From CAYMOV01 sp964392085 (GTDB taxonomy: Bacteria; Oederibacteriota; Muellerivitia; Muellerivitales; Muellerivitaceae), in the NCBI GenBank assembly GCA_964392085.1, contig CAYMOV010000028.1, forward strand, positions 1 to 28,952: 28,952 nt of DNA. The letters are read 5' to 3'. Positions 1 through 7,934 of the stretch are shown piece by piece (the stretch's first letter is position 1; every line of letters begins with the position of its first letter). The notes beneath the pieces were generated by a model. That model did not search any database. It was not told the origin of the DNA and saw only the letters and a list, made by a program, of their open reading frames with translations. Position numbers and translations under genes: made by a program.

Positions 1-1695
1 CACGAAGGTCTTCTTCTGGCCGTACACCGCCCAGGCCAAGCCCATGCCCGCGAAGGCCACGGCCACCGAGAGCAGCATGAAGAGGATCTCGAACCGCTCG
101 GGGATGCCGTCGGCGTCCGGGGCGGACCCGTGGAAAACCGGCTCCAGGAAGGCCGCCAGGACGTGCCGCCCGGGCCCGATCGACTCGGGCACCCCGAGCC
201 AACCCGCCATCAGGGCCCCGAGGGCCAGGAGGACCAGGGGGATCGTCATGACCTTGGGGGACTCATGGAGTTTTTCCAGGGCCTTGGGACCGCCGCGGAA
301 TTCCCCGAAGAAGGTCAGCACCACGAGGCGGGTCATGTAGAAGGCCGTGAGGAGCGCGCCCACCAACAGGATGCCGTACAGCGCCAGGGGCAGCCAAGGG
401 AACGTGGGGTTGGGGGTGGCCAGGGCCTTCCAGAGGATCTCGTCCTTGCTGAAGAAACCGGCGAAACCGGGGAAACCGATGATGGCCAGGTACGCCGCGA
501 AGAAGGTGATGCCCGTGATGGGCAGGTGCTTCATGAGGCCGCCCATCTTGCGGATGTCCTGTTCCTCGTGCATGGCGTGGATCACGCTGCCGGCCCCCAG
601 GAAGAGGCAGGCCTTGAAGAAGGCGTGGGTCATGACGTGGAAAATGCCGGCCTCATAGGCGCCGACGCCCACGCCCACGAACATGTAGCCGAGCTGGGAC
701 ACGGTGGAATAGGCCAGCACCTTCTTGATGTCGTTCTGGGCCAACGCGATGGTGGCGGCGAAGAGCGCGGTCAAGGCGCCCACCGAGGCCACCACGGCCA
801 GGGCCACGGGGGACATGGCGTATAGGAAGTGGAGGCGCGCCACCAGGTACACGCCCGCCGTCACCATGGTGGCGGCGTGGATGAGGGCGGACACCGGCGT
901 GGGGCCCGCCATGGCGTCGGGCAGCCAGACGTAGAGGGGAATCTGGGCGGACTTGCCGGCGGCGCCCATGAAGAAGAGGAGGCAGGCCGCGGTGGCCAAA
1001 CCCGGCGTGAAGAGCTGGTGCTGGGCCTGGATCTCGTTGAAGTTCAGGGTGCCCGTGACGCCCAACACCACGAAGGTGGCCAGCAAAAAGCCCGCGTCGC
1101 CGATCCGGTTGGTGAGGAAGGCCTTCTTCCCCGCCTCGGCCTTGGCCGCGTCCTCGAACCAGAAGCTGATCAAAAGGAAGGAACAGAGGCCCACACCCTC
1201 CCAACCCACGAAGAGCAGGAGCAGGTTATCGGCCAGCACCAGGATCAGCATGGCGGCCAGGAAGAGGTTGAGGTAGGTGAAGAACCGGCCGAATCCCGGG
1301 TCCTTGTGCATGTAGCCGACGGAGTAGACATGGATCAGGAGCGCCACGAAGGTGATGAAGAGGACCATCACCGCCGACAGGGGGTCCAGCTGGAAGCCGA
1401 CGCGGGCGTGGAGGTTGCCCGCCTCGATCCAGGTGGAGACGTCCTGCGCCAGGAGTCCGCCCTCAGGGCAGGCCCTCAACGCGCCCCAGGCCAGGTAGGA
1501 CGTGGCGAAGGCCGTGAAAGAGGCGGCCACGGCCAGGCCCCCCTGGAGGGACTTGGAGACCTCCCGGCCCGACCGGGCCGCCCAAAGCGTCAGGATCCCG
1601 TTGACCAGGGCGCCCAACAGCGGCGCGCCCGGGATCAGCCAGAGGCCGTTCCAGGGGAAGGTTTGGATGTTTCGAACCAGTTCGAGGCTGTCCAT
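1..1695 (-). CDS. nuoL: NADH-quinone oxidoreductase subunit L (partial, C-terminus beyond left edge)
   Basis: Antiporter-like proton-pumping subunit at the tip of the complex I membrane arm. The frame is open from an ATG at 1695 to base 1, giving 565 residues of the usual 600-650, so only the C-terminal part is missing. The sequence is hydrophobic throughout with many predicted membrane helices. Residues matching the E. coli channel residues are visible: Glu166 in GWEGVGLCSF, Lys248 in GKSAQIPLYVWLPDAM, and Lys417 in GFFSKDEI. The motif GPTPVSALIHAATMV follows Lys248. An AAGGACG ribosome-binding site precedes the ATG. It lies 42 nt after the nuoK stop as the last gene of the visible operon. 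nuoM and nuoN would be expected beyond base 1. The assignment is very secure. Confidence 0.97.
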   Translation of the reverse strand, partial: MDSLELVRNIQTFPWNGLWLIPGAPLLGALVNGILTLWAARSGREVSKSLQGGLAVAASFTAFATSYLAWGALRACPEGGLLAQDVSTWIEAGNLHARVGFQLDPLSAVMVLFITFVALLIHVYSVGYMHKDPGFGRFFTYLNLFLAAMLILVLADNLLLLFVGWEGVGLCSFLLISFWFEDAAKAEAGKKAFLTNRIGDAGFLLATFVVLGVTGTLNFNEIQAQHQLFTPGLATAACLLFFMGAAGKSAQIPLYVWLPDAMAGPTPVSALIHAATMVTAGVYLVARLHFLYAMSPVALAVVASVGALTALFAATIALAQNDIKKVLAYSTVSQLGYMFVGVGVGAYEAGIFHVMTHAFFKACLFLGAGSVIHAMHEEQDIRKMGGLMKHLPITGITFFAAYLAIIGFPGFAGFFSKDEILWKALATPNPTFPWLPLALYGILLVGALLTAFYMTRLVVLTFFGEFRGGPKALEKLHESPKVMTIPLVLLALGALMAGWLGVPESIGPGRHVLAAFLEPVFHGSAPDADGIPERFEILFMLLSVAVAFAGMGLAWAVYGQKKTFV

Positions 1696-1716
1696 GTCGT
1701 CCTTATGGGTCCACGT

Positions 1717-1730
1717 CCGCCCGAAGGCGG
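1717..1730 (-). promoter_or_regulatory. UUCG-tetraloop hairpin in the nuoK-nuoL spacer
   Basis: Read on the minus strand, CCGCC-TTCG-GGCGG forms a perfect 5-bp stem closed by the very stable C(UUCG)G tetraloop. It sits between the nuoK stop and the nuoL Shine-Dalgarno. No T-run follows, so it is not an intrinsic terminator. It may slow exonucleases or set relative translation of nuoK and nuoL. The structure is read from the sequence; the role is inferred. Confidence 0.5.
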
Positions 1731-1737
1731 GAAATCC

Positions 1738-2055
1738 TCAACCCTTCAATTCCTTGTAGGCGTCCAAGTCCACGGTTTCCTTGCGGCGGAAAAGGGCGAT
1801 CACCAGGGCGAGCCCGACGCAAACCTCGGCGGCGGCAACGGCTATCACGAACAGGGCGGCCAACTGGCCGGCTTGATCGCCCCGGGCCCGGGCGAAGGCC
1901 ACGAAGGCCAGGTTTGAGGCGTTCAGCATCAGTTCAAGCCCCATGAGGGCGCTGAAGAAGTTGCGGCGGGCCAGGACGCCCGCGGCGCCCACGGCGAAGA
2001 GCAGGGCCGAGAGCGCCAGGTAATGTTGGGTCGTGATGGGCCCGAGTTGTTCCAT
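1738..2055 (-). CDS. nuoK: NADH-quinone oxidoreductase subunit K
   Basis: Small membrane subunit of complex I (homolog of mitochondrial ND4L) that contributes a proton path. It is 105 residues, close to the family's usual 100, with three membrane helices. The two conserved buried glutamates are present: Glu41 in SALMGLELMLNASNLAF and Glu77 in VIAVAAAEVCVGLAL, matching E. coli Glu36 and Glu72. The ATG at 2055 lies one base after the nuoJ TGA, and its Shine-Dalgarno (GAGG) sits inside the end of nuoJ, so the two are probably translationally coupled. Confidence 0.97.
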   Translation of the reverse strand: MEQLGPITTQHYLALSALLFAVGAAGVLARRNFFSALMGLELMLNASNLAFVAFARARGDQAGQLAALFVIAVAAAEVCVGLALVIALFRRKETVDLDAYKELKG

Positions 2056-2056
2056 G

Positions 2057-2560
2057 TCAGAGCCTCTTCTTCGAAAGGACGAGGGCGCCCACCACGGCCA
2101 CCAACAACACGAGGGAAAGGGCCTCGAAGGCGAACAGGTAGGGGCCGAACAACAGGTCGGCCAGGGACTTCAGGGACCCAAAGCCCTCCGGGATGGGGGC
2201 CGTTGAAAAGGTCCCGCTCGGCAAAACCCACACGACCACCGGGAGGGCCAGGCCCATCAAGGTCGCCAGGACCGTCCCGCCCAAAATCAGGGGCCGGGCG
2301 GCCAAGGGCCTCAACTCGTCCGGATGCAGGTTCAGGAGCATGATCACGAAGATCATGAGCACCATGATGCCGCCGGCGTAAACCAGGATCTGGAGCACGG
2401 CCACCACCGGGGCGTTGAGCAGGGCGTACAGCCCCGCCAAGCCGGCGAAAGAGCCCACCAGGGCCATGGCCGAGGCCAGGGGGTTGGTCTTGGAAACAAC
2501 GACCAGACCCAAGCCGAGTACGAGCGCGGCGAGCATGTAGAACAACACCGTTTCGAGCAT
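2057..2560 (-). CDS. nuoJ: NADH-quinone oxidoreductase subunit J
   Basis: Membrane-arm subunit (ND6 homolog) of complex I, 167 residues with five predicted helices. The family signature in the third helix, with its pi-bulge region, is recognisable as VVAVLQILVYAGGIMVLMIF at about residues 52-71. The ATG start has a GGAG Shine-Dalgarno 5 nt upstream. It is separated from nuoI by 157 nt filled with GCCGTT-type repeats, and it abuts nuoK downstream with a 1-nt spacer. Confidence 0.96.
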   Translation of the reverse strand: MLETVLFYMLAALVLGLGLVVVSKTNPLASAMALVGSFAGLAGLYALLNAPVVAVLQILVYAGGIMVLMIFVIMLLNLHPDELRPLAARPLILGGTVLATLMGLALPVVVWVLPSGTFSTAPIPEGFGSLKSLADLLFGPYLFAFEALSLVLLVAVVGALVLSKKRL

Positions 2561-2580
2561 TACAACTCCAGCGTTAAAAG

Positions 2581-2708
2581 TCGCCGTTTGCCGCTGACCG
2601 TTGGCCGTTGGCTAAGGCTTTAAAACGAACAACCAAATCGCCGTTTGCCCCTGGCCGTTCGCCGTTGACTTAGTCTTAAAAACAAACGGCTAGCGGCTAA
2701 CGGCGCCG
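2581..2708. repeat. Family B palindromic repeat cluster (GCCGTT-rich) between nuoI and nuoJ
   Basis: Two direct units (about 2581-2614 and 2639-2671) share the pattern cGCCGTTTGCCsCTG-CCGTT-GCCGTTG, each followed by a CTTA/CTTT-type A/T-rich spacer. They are followed by an inverted unit (about 2684-2708) reading AAACGGCTAGCGGCTAACGG. The cluster fills most of the 157-nt nuoI-nuoJ spacer and would be transcribed within the operon mRNA as a hairpin. A related single unit occurs at 7908-7934. Confidence 0.75.
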
Positions 2709-2717
2709 ATTCTTTTG

Positions 2718-3266
2718 TTACGGCCTCGCGTGCGGCCCGTGCGTCCAAGCGACCGGCCGGGGAGGATTATAGTCCGGCACGATGTCCTTGTTGTCGTGGT
2801 TCAGCATGAATTCCTTGGTGAAGACGAAATCCTTGCGTTCGTACCCCGCCAGGGCCACCTCGGGAACGTCCATCCGGATCGCGTCCAGGGGGCAGGCCTC
2901 CACGCAATAACCGCAGAAAACACAACGCAGGGAGTCGATGTCGAACCGCTTGGGGAACTTCTCGATGTTGGGGTCGGCTGACTCGTCGGCCAGGATGTGG
3001 ATGCAGTCGGCCGGGCAGTTGGTGGCGCAGAGCATGCAGGCCGTGCAGCGCGGGGCCCCGTCATCGCGCTTCATCAGGCGGTGGCGGCCCCGGGTGGTGG
3101 CCGGCAGGGACTTCTTCTGTTCCGGGTAGAAGACCACCGGCATGGCCCAGGGACGGGTCATGTTGCGGACGACGTGCTTCACCGTGACGAGGAGTCCCAC
3201 CAGGATCTCCACCACGTAAAACCGCCTCACGCCCGTCGGTTCGGGTCTCGCCACCACGATGGCCAC
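2718..3266 (-). CDS. nuoI: NADH-quinone oxidoreductase subunit I, 8Fe ferredoxin-type
   Basis: Connecting-module subunit that passes electrons through clusters N6a and N6b towards NuoB. It has 182 residues. Two classic [4Fe-4S] motifs are present: Cys74, 77, 80, 84 (CTACMLCATNCP) and Cys115, 118, 121, 125 (CVFCGYCVEACP). The N-terminal amphipathic segment rich in Val/Leu and the 'RGRHRL' region before the first cluster are typical. The start codon is GTG at 3266 with GGAG upstream. The gap to nuoH holds a Family C palindrome, and the gap to nuoJ holds Family B repeats. Confidence 0.97.
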   Translation of the reverse strand: MAIVVARPEPTGVRRFYVVEILVGLLVTVKHVVRNMTRPWAMPVVFYPEQKKSLPATTRGRHRLMKRDDGAPRCTACMLCATNCPADCIHILADESADPNIEKFPKRFDIDSLRCVFCGYCVEACPLDAIRMDVPEVALAGYERKDFVFTKEFMLNHDNKDIVPDYNPPRPVAWTHGPHARP

Positions 3267-3293
3267 TGGTCGCTCCGTTCCACTTAACTCAAA

Positions 3294-3381
3294 TGAGGAA
3301 TTCGTAACGCGGAATTAGGAATTAAGGCCTAACCCTTTCAATCCGCATTCCTCATTCCGAATCCCTAATTTCGAATTCAAC
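3294..3381. repeat. Family C palindromic element (GAATTC/AATTAGG type) between nuoH and nuoI
   Basis: An imperfect inverted repeat with AT-rich arms: the left arm begins GAGGAATTCG and carries GGAATTAGGAATTAAGG. The right arm, read in reverse complement, begins GAATTCGAAATTAGG. Its composition differs sharply from the GC-rich flanking genes. It fills the spacer between the nuoH stop and the nuoI start. Confidence 0.65.
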
Positions 3382-3396
3382 TCTCGCTCCGCCGGA

Positions 3397-4707
3397 CTAC
3401 CGCTGGATCAGAACCAGAATCCCCGTGATCGCGACATTCAGCAGCGCCAGGGGAAGCATCAGCTTCCAGCCCAGGTTCATGAGTTGGTCGTACCGGAAAC
3501 GCGGAAGGGTCCAGCGGACCCACACAAAGAGCCAGCAGAAGAACAGCGCCTTGGCCATCAGGCAGGAGAATTGGACCAGGGCCGCCAGGGGACCCGGCAG
3601 CCAGGCGGGGATCGCCAGGCCCGGCAGCACCAGCAACAGCAGGAGGCCCGCCGCGGCCGCCGCGAAGGCGGCGAGGGCGTAGATGAACATCTCGACGCGG
3701 TGGGTGCCGGTCTCGTAGGACATCTTGCTGCGGCCCATCTGGATGAACAAAAGGCCGAGGGCCGCACCCCCGACCAGGTGGAGGCCGCCCAGGATCCCCA
3801 GCAGCGCCTTGGGGTTGGCCCGAAGGACGTCAACCGGGGCGAAGGGCACCTGGTAGCCGCCGAGGAACAGCGTGGACAATACGATGGCCGCCACGGTCAT
3901 GTTGGAGTACTCGGCCATGAAGAAGAGGGCGAACTTCATGCTGGAGTACTCGGTGTGGTAGCCCGCCACCAGCTCGCTCTCGCCCTCGGCCAGGTCGAAG
4001 GGGTTGCGGTTGGTCTCGGCGAAGGACCCCACCAGGAAGAGGAGGAAACCCACGGGTTGGAGGAAGAGCCCCCAGTTCGGCAGGGGCAGGGCGTGGCCGA
4101 AGAGCGACAGTTCACGGCCCTGGGCCTCCACGATGTGGAGCAGGTTGATGTCGCCGAAGGACATGATCAAACCCACCACGGCGAGCCCGACCGAAAGCTC
4201 GTACGAGATCATCTGGGCGCTGGACCGCAGGCCCCCCATCAGCGAGAACTTGCTGTTGGAGGCCCAGCCCGCCAGCATGATGCCGAAGACCCCCAGGCTG
4301 GTGATGGCCAAGATCAGGAGCAATCCCAGGTCAAACCCCGCCACCTGGAACGACACCACGTTTTCGCCCAAGGGCAGGGGTGAGGCGAAGGGGATCACGG
4401 CCAGGGGCAGGAGCGCCACGGACATGGACAGGAAGGGCGCCAGGAGGTAATAGGTGCGGTGCACGCCTCCCGGCATCAGGTCTTCCTTCATCAACAGCTT
4501 CACCACGTCGGCGATGTTGTGCAGCATGCCGAAGAGCCGGAAGCCCAGGATCTCGGCCCGGTTGGGACCGATGCGGTCCTGGATCACGGCGCTGCCCTTG
4601 CGCTCGAGCCAGATGAAGATCGGAACCATCTGGAGCGGGATGCCCCAGGCCAGCAGGGCCATGGCCGCGATGTTGATCAGGGTGAAGAGGTCGTGGGAGG
4701 GGATCAC
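3397..4707 (-). CDS. nuoH: NADH-quinone oxidoreductase subunit H
   Basis: Membrane subunit (ND1 homolog) at the junction with the hydrophilic arm, forming part of the quinone chamber and the E-channel. The start is GTG at 4707-4705, which overlaps the nuoG TGA as GTGA, so translational coupling is likely. This gives 436 residues, on the long side for the family. Signatures seen are WLERKGSAVIQDRIGPNRAE at about residues 33-52, the loop GYHTEYSSMKFALFFMAEY, and NPFDLAEGESEL. A longer reading that opens at 5484 is only an overlapping frame inside nuoG and is not part of the protein. Confidence 0.96.
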   Translation of the reverse strand: MIPSHDLFTLINIAAMALLAWGIPLQMVPIFIWLERKGSAVIQDRIGPNRAEILGFRLFGMLHNIADVVKLLMKEDLMPGGVHRTYYLLAPFLSMSVALLPLAVIPFASPLPLGENVVSFQVAGFDLGLLLILAITSLGVFGIMLAGWASNSKFSLMGGLRSSAQMISYELSVGLAVVGLIMSFGDINLLHIVEAQGRELSLFGHALPLPNWGLFLQPVGFLLFLVGSFAETNRNPFDLAEGESELVAGYHTEYSSMKFALFFMAEYSNMTVAAIVLSTLFLGGYQVPFAPVDVLRANPKALLGILGGLHLVGGAALGLLFIQMGRSKMSYETGTHRVEMFIYALAAFAAAAAGLLLLLVLPGLAIPAWLPGPLAALVQFSCLMAKALFFCWLFVWVRWTLPRFRYDQLMNLGWKLMLPLALLNVAITGILVLIQR

Positions 4708-6377
4708 GCGGCCCCCCCGGTGGCGGGAGCGGCTTGACCGGAACCCTGGGCCGTGGTCGAAGGGCGCGGCACCACGTTGGGGTCGATCCGCAGGTTGCGG
4801 AAGGGAGGCGGCGCCGGGTATTCCCCGGGCAGCCTCACGCCGTTCTTGGGGATGCCCGAGAAGGTCAGGCCCTTGAGCGCCGGTAGTTCCTTCGCCATCG
4901 TGTTGAACACCGCGGGGTTGTCCTCGAAGCCGAAGCCCTCGAGGCCCATCTTGCGGGCGAAGGCCGCGATGAACAGGGAACTCTCGGGCGCGTCGGGGTT
5001 CTCGGGGTCCACGGCCCGGCGGAAGCGCTGGAGCCTTCCCTCGGCCGACAGGAAGGTCCCGTCCTTCTCCAGGTGGGTCCTCACCGGCACCAGGTCCGGC
5101 ACCATGCCGGTGCCCGCGGTGGCGTGGGTCGAGAGCAGGAGGACATGGGGGATCTTGGCCAGGGCCACCTGGTAGCGGTCGCCGCCCAGTTCGATGAGGT
5201 CGTTTTCCATCAGGAAGAGCGCCTTCAGGCGGCCCGACTCCATGCCCTTGAGCACCGGGCCGGGGTCCTGGGGGATGCCCAAGAGCTTGAGCCCCTCGCC
5301 GTTCGGATACTTCTCGGCGAGGCGCAGGATATCGTCGCCGGTGCCCTGGCCGCCCAGGTGGGACCCCGCGAGGTCGCGCAGGTCCCAGCGCTTCTCGAAG
5401 AGGCGCTTGAGCATCCAGTTGTCCTCCAGCGAGGCCCAAGGCGAGGCCAGGCCCGCCACTTCCCCGCCCTTCAGGTCCTTCCATTTCGTCGAGATGAGTT
5501 CGAGGGCCTCGGCCACGGTCACGGGCTTGCGCCGGACCAAGGCCTGGGTCAAGCGGTTCTCGTGGTTCTTCTTGAAGCCCAGCCGTCCCTCGTCGCAGAT
5601 CCAGACCCGGTTGAGGTCGGGGTTCTCGCGGGGCATGAAGCGCCAGACGCGGTTCTTATTGTGCTCCGCGGTGACGCTGCAGCCCCGGGAACAACCGTCG
5701 CACACGCTCTCGGTCTTCTTGAGGAACCAGACGCGCTGTTGGAAGCGGAATTCCTTCAGGGTGAGCGCGCCCACGGGGCAGACGTCGGTCACGTTGCCCG
5801 AGTAGGGGTTATTGAGGCGCTTGCCCGGGAAGGTGGTGAGGACCGACTCGTGGCCCCGGTTGGTGATGCAGAGTTCGGAGCTCTTGGGCACCTCATCCAC
5901 AAACCGGATGCAGCGGGTGCAGAGGATGCAGCGTTCCTGGTCCAGGATGATGTGCTCGCCCAGGTCCACGGCCTTGCCGCCCTTGAAGTAGCGGGGCACG
6001 CCCCGGCGCGCCTCGTAGCGGCCGAAGTCCATGTAGTTGTCCTGGAGCTTGCATTCGCCCGCCTTATCGCAGACCGGGCAGTCGAGGGGGTGGTCGAGCA
6101 GGAGGAACTCGAGGGCGGATTTCTGGGCCTTGACCGCGGGGGCGGTGTCGGTGTGCACCACCATGCCCTCGGCCACCTTGGTGTTGCAGCCGATCGTGAG
6201 CATGGGGCCGCGCGGGCCCTCGATCTCGACCATGCAGGTGCGGCAGTTGCCGGCGACCGGCAGGTATCGGTGGTAGCAGAAATGCTCGAGCTTCACGCCG
6301 TTGGAGGTGCAGGCCTCCAGCACGTTCGTGCCCTCGGGCACTTCGTAGGTTTTTCCGTCGATCGTCACTTTCGGCAA
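4704..6377 (-). CDS. nuoG: NADH-quinone oxidoreductase subunit G (short form)
   Basis: Large iron-sulfur subunit of the NADH module. I place the start at TTG 6377 with GGAG 7 nt upstream, giving 557 residues beginning MPKVTIDGKTYEV, as in homologs. The reading from 6413 would translate repeat DNA. Ligands: [2Fe-2S] Cys34, 45, 48, 64; His96-Cys100-Cys103-Cys109; [4Fe-4S] Cys150, 153, 156, 200; and a fourth motif Cys226-x2-Cys229-x3-Cys233-x27-Cys261, the N7-type cluster. The molybdopterin-oxidoreductase-like C-terminal domain is short compared with the 780-900 residues of E. coli and Thermus. The Cys set and operon position make the call secure; the start codon is inferred. Confidence 0.95.
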   Translation of the reverse strand: MPKVTIDGKTYEVPEGTNVLEACTSNGVKLEHFCYHRYLPVAGNCRTCMVEIEGPRGPMLTIGCNTKVAEGMVVHTDTAPAVKAQKSALEFLLLDHPLDCPVCDKAGECKLQDNYMDFGRYEARRGVPRYFKGGKAVDLGEHIILDQERCILCTRCIRFVDEVPKSSELCITNRGHESVLTTFPGKRLNNPYSGNVTDVCPVGALTLKEFRFQQRVWFLKKTESVCDGCSRGCSVTAEHNKNRVWRFMPRENPDLNRVWICDEGRLGFKKNHENRLTQALVRRKPVTVAEALELISTKWKDLKGGEVAGLASPWASLEDNWMLKRLFEKRWDLRDLAGSHLGGQGTGDDILRLAEKYPNGEGLKLLGIPQDPGPVLKGMESGRLKALFLMENDLIELGGDRYQVALAKIPHVLLLSTHATAGTGMVPDLVPVRTHLEKDGTFLSAEGRLQRFRRAVDPENPDAPESSLFIAAFARKMGLEGFGFEDNPAVFNTMAKELPALKGLTFSGIPKNGVRLPGEYPAPPPFRNLRIDPNVVPRPSTTAQGSGQAAPATGGAA

Positions 6378-6389
6378 TTCGAGACTCCA

Positions 6390-6576
6390 TTCACCACAGG
6401 GACACGGGGACACAGCAAAATCGGGTTAAGAACCCAGTCCCATGCCGTAGCGGTGAAAATTTACCGATCTTTTCACCCGGCAAACCCAGACCCAATCCAC
6501 GGCGCGTCCCCTGGATTCGGTTTGGACTTCCCAGTCTTATCCTTTTCCCCCTGTGACTCCGTGTCCCTGTGGTGAA
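6390..6576. repeat. Family A palindromic element, copy 1 (nuoF-nuoG spacer)
   Basis: Left arm 6390-6415 begins TTCACCACAGGGACACGG. Right arm 6551-6576 ends GTGTCCCTGTGGTGAA and is its reverse complement with two mismatches over 26 bases. The unrelated centre is about 135 bases. It fills the spacer from 7 nt after the nuoF stop to just upstream of the nuoG ribosome-binding site. Confidence 0.9.
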
Positions 6577-6582
6577 CGGCCT

Positions 6583-7869
6583 TTATCGGACGTCCGCCGC
6601 GACCGCCACCGACGCGGGTTTGCAGTACTTCTCGAAATCGCCCCGGAACTTCTTGATGAAACTGCGCACCGGCATGGCGCAGGCCGCCGCCAGGGCGCAG
6701 ATGGTGCGGCCCTCCATGTTGTCGGCCACCTCGAGCATGAGGTCCAGTTCCTTGGTCGTGGCCTCGCCCGCAAGGATCTTCTTCAGGAGCCGGTCTTCCC
6801 AGGCCGTGCCCTCGCGGCAGGGCGTGCATTGTCCGCAGGACTCGTCGGAATAAAAATGGGTCAGGTTCTTCAGCACCTTCACCATGTCGGTGTGCTCGTT
6901 CATCACGATGGCGCCGCCGGTGCCCATGAAGGTCTTATGGTCGCGCATGCTCTCGTAGGTGAGGGTCAGGTCCGCGCACTCCTCGGCGGTCAACACGGGA
7001 GTCGAGGAACCGCCGGGGATCACGGCCTTGAGCTTGCCGCCCTTCACGCCGCCGCCGAACTTCTCGATGAACTCCAACATGGGCAGGCCGAAGGGCATTT
7101 CCCAGTAGCCGGGGGTCTGGATATGGCCCGACAGGCCGAAGACCTGGGTGCCGGTCGATTCCTTGGTGCCCAGGCCGGCGTAGGCCGCGCCGCCGTTCTC
7201 CAAGATCCAGGGAACGGAGGCCAGGGTCTTCACGTTGTTGATGATGGTGGGGCAACCGAACAGGCCCTGGATGGCCGGGAACGGCGGCTTGATGCGGGGT
7301 TGGCCCTTTTTGCCCTCGAGGGACTCCAGCAGCCCGGTTTCCTCGCCGCAGATGTAGGCGCCGGCCCCGCGGTGCGTGTAGATCTCCAGGTCGAACCCGG
7401 AGCCTTGGATGTCCTTGCCCAGGTACCCGGCGGCTTTGGCCTCTTCGATGGCCGCGTCCAGGATGCGGATCTGCTTGAGGAACTCACCCCGAACGTAGAT
7501 GTAGGCCTGGTGTGAGCCGATGGCGAACGCCGCCGCGATCATGCCTTCCAGCAGCAGGTGAGGGTCCTTCTCCATCAGGTAGCGGTCGGTGAAGGTGCCG
7601 GGCTCACCCTCGTCGGCGTTCACCACGAGGTACACGGGCTTCTGGCTGTTCTTGGGGATAAAGCCCCACTTCATGCCGCAGGGGAACCCCGCGCCGCCCC
7701 GGCCCTTGAGGCCTGAGGCCTTCACTTCCTCGATGACCTGGTCGGGGGTCAGGGAGAAAAGCTTCTTGAGCGAGGCATAACCGTCCGTCTCCAGGAACCC
7801 CTTGAGGGTGTTCCCGAAGGGAAGGTTGAATCGCTTGGTGAGTTGCGGCTCGGTCACTGTCTTCCCCAT
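6583..7869 (-). CDS. nuoF: NADH-quinone oxidoreductase subunit F (NADH/FMN-binding)
   Basis: Catalytic subunit that oxidises NADH with FMN and carries cluster N3. It has 428 residues from an ATG at 7869. The glycine-rich NADH/FMN loop GRGGAGFPCGMKW is at 56-68, NADEGEPGT at 84-92, and GAGAYICGEETGLLES at about 168-183. The N3 ligands are Cys345, Cys348, Cys351 and Cys391, the canonical Cx2Cx2Cx39C spacing. The Shine-Dalgarno is weak. It follows nuoE by 65 nt, partly repeat DNA, and precedes nuoG across a Family A element. Confidence 0.98.
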   Translation of the reverse strand: MGKTVTEPQLTKRFNLPFGNTLKGFLETDGYASLKKLFSLTPDQVIEEVKASGLKGRGGAGFPCGMKWGFIPKNSQKPVYLVVNADEGEPGTFTDRYLMEKDPHLLLEGMIAAAFAIGSHQAYIYVRGEFLKQIRILDAAIEEAKAAGYLGKDIQGSGFDLEIYTHRGAGAYICGEETGLLESLEGKKGQPRIKPPFPAIQGLFGCPTIINNVKTLASVPWILENGGAAYAGLGTKESTGTQVFGLSGHIQTPGYWEMPFGLPMLEFIEKFGGGVKGGKLKAVIPGGSSTPVLTAEECADLTLTYESMRDHKTFMGTGGAIVMNEHTDMVKVLKNLTHFYSDESCGQCTPCREGTAWEDRLLKKILAGEATTKELDLMLEVADNMEGRTICALAAACAMPVRSFIKKFRGDFEKYCKPASVAVAADVR

Positions 7870-7907
7870 GTTGGGTCGTGTGTCTTTCGTCGTCGTTTGT
7901 AGCTTGA

Positions 7908-7934
7908 GCCAACGGCTAACGGACAGCGGCGCCG
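7908..7934. repeat. Family B single unit (nuoE-nuoF spacer)
   Basis: In reverse complement this reads GCCGCTGTCCGTTAGCCGTT followed by GGC. It differs at two of 23 positions from the first Family B unit at 2581-2614. It ends flush with the nuoE stop codon. Only one arm is present here, so it may be a solo unit or a remnant. Confidence 0.6.

Noticed and set aside
829..1917. Long open frame antisense to nuoL and nuoK
   Set aside because: Product is rich in Gly, Gln, Glu, His and Arg, as expected for an antisense frame of GC-rich genes; the opposite strand encodes clear NuoL and NuoK.
2581..2708. CRISPR-like array
   Set aside because: Only two direct units plus one inverted unit, with degenerate repeats and no regular spacers or cas genes.
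3397..5484. A 695-codon frame that would fuse an N-terminal extension to NuoH
   Set aside because: The extra part is an alternative frame inside nuoG, and the GTG at 4707 overlapping the nuoG stop is the natural start.
5073..6575. 500-codon open frame antisense to nuoG
   Set aside because: Low-complexity Ala/Val/Leu/His composition and no domain; nuoG on the other strand has all iron-sulfur ligands.
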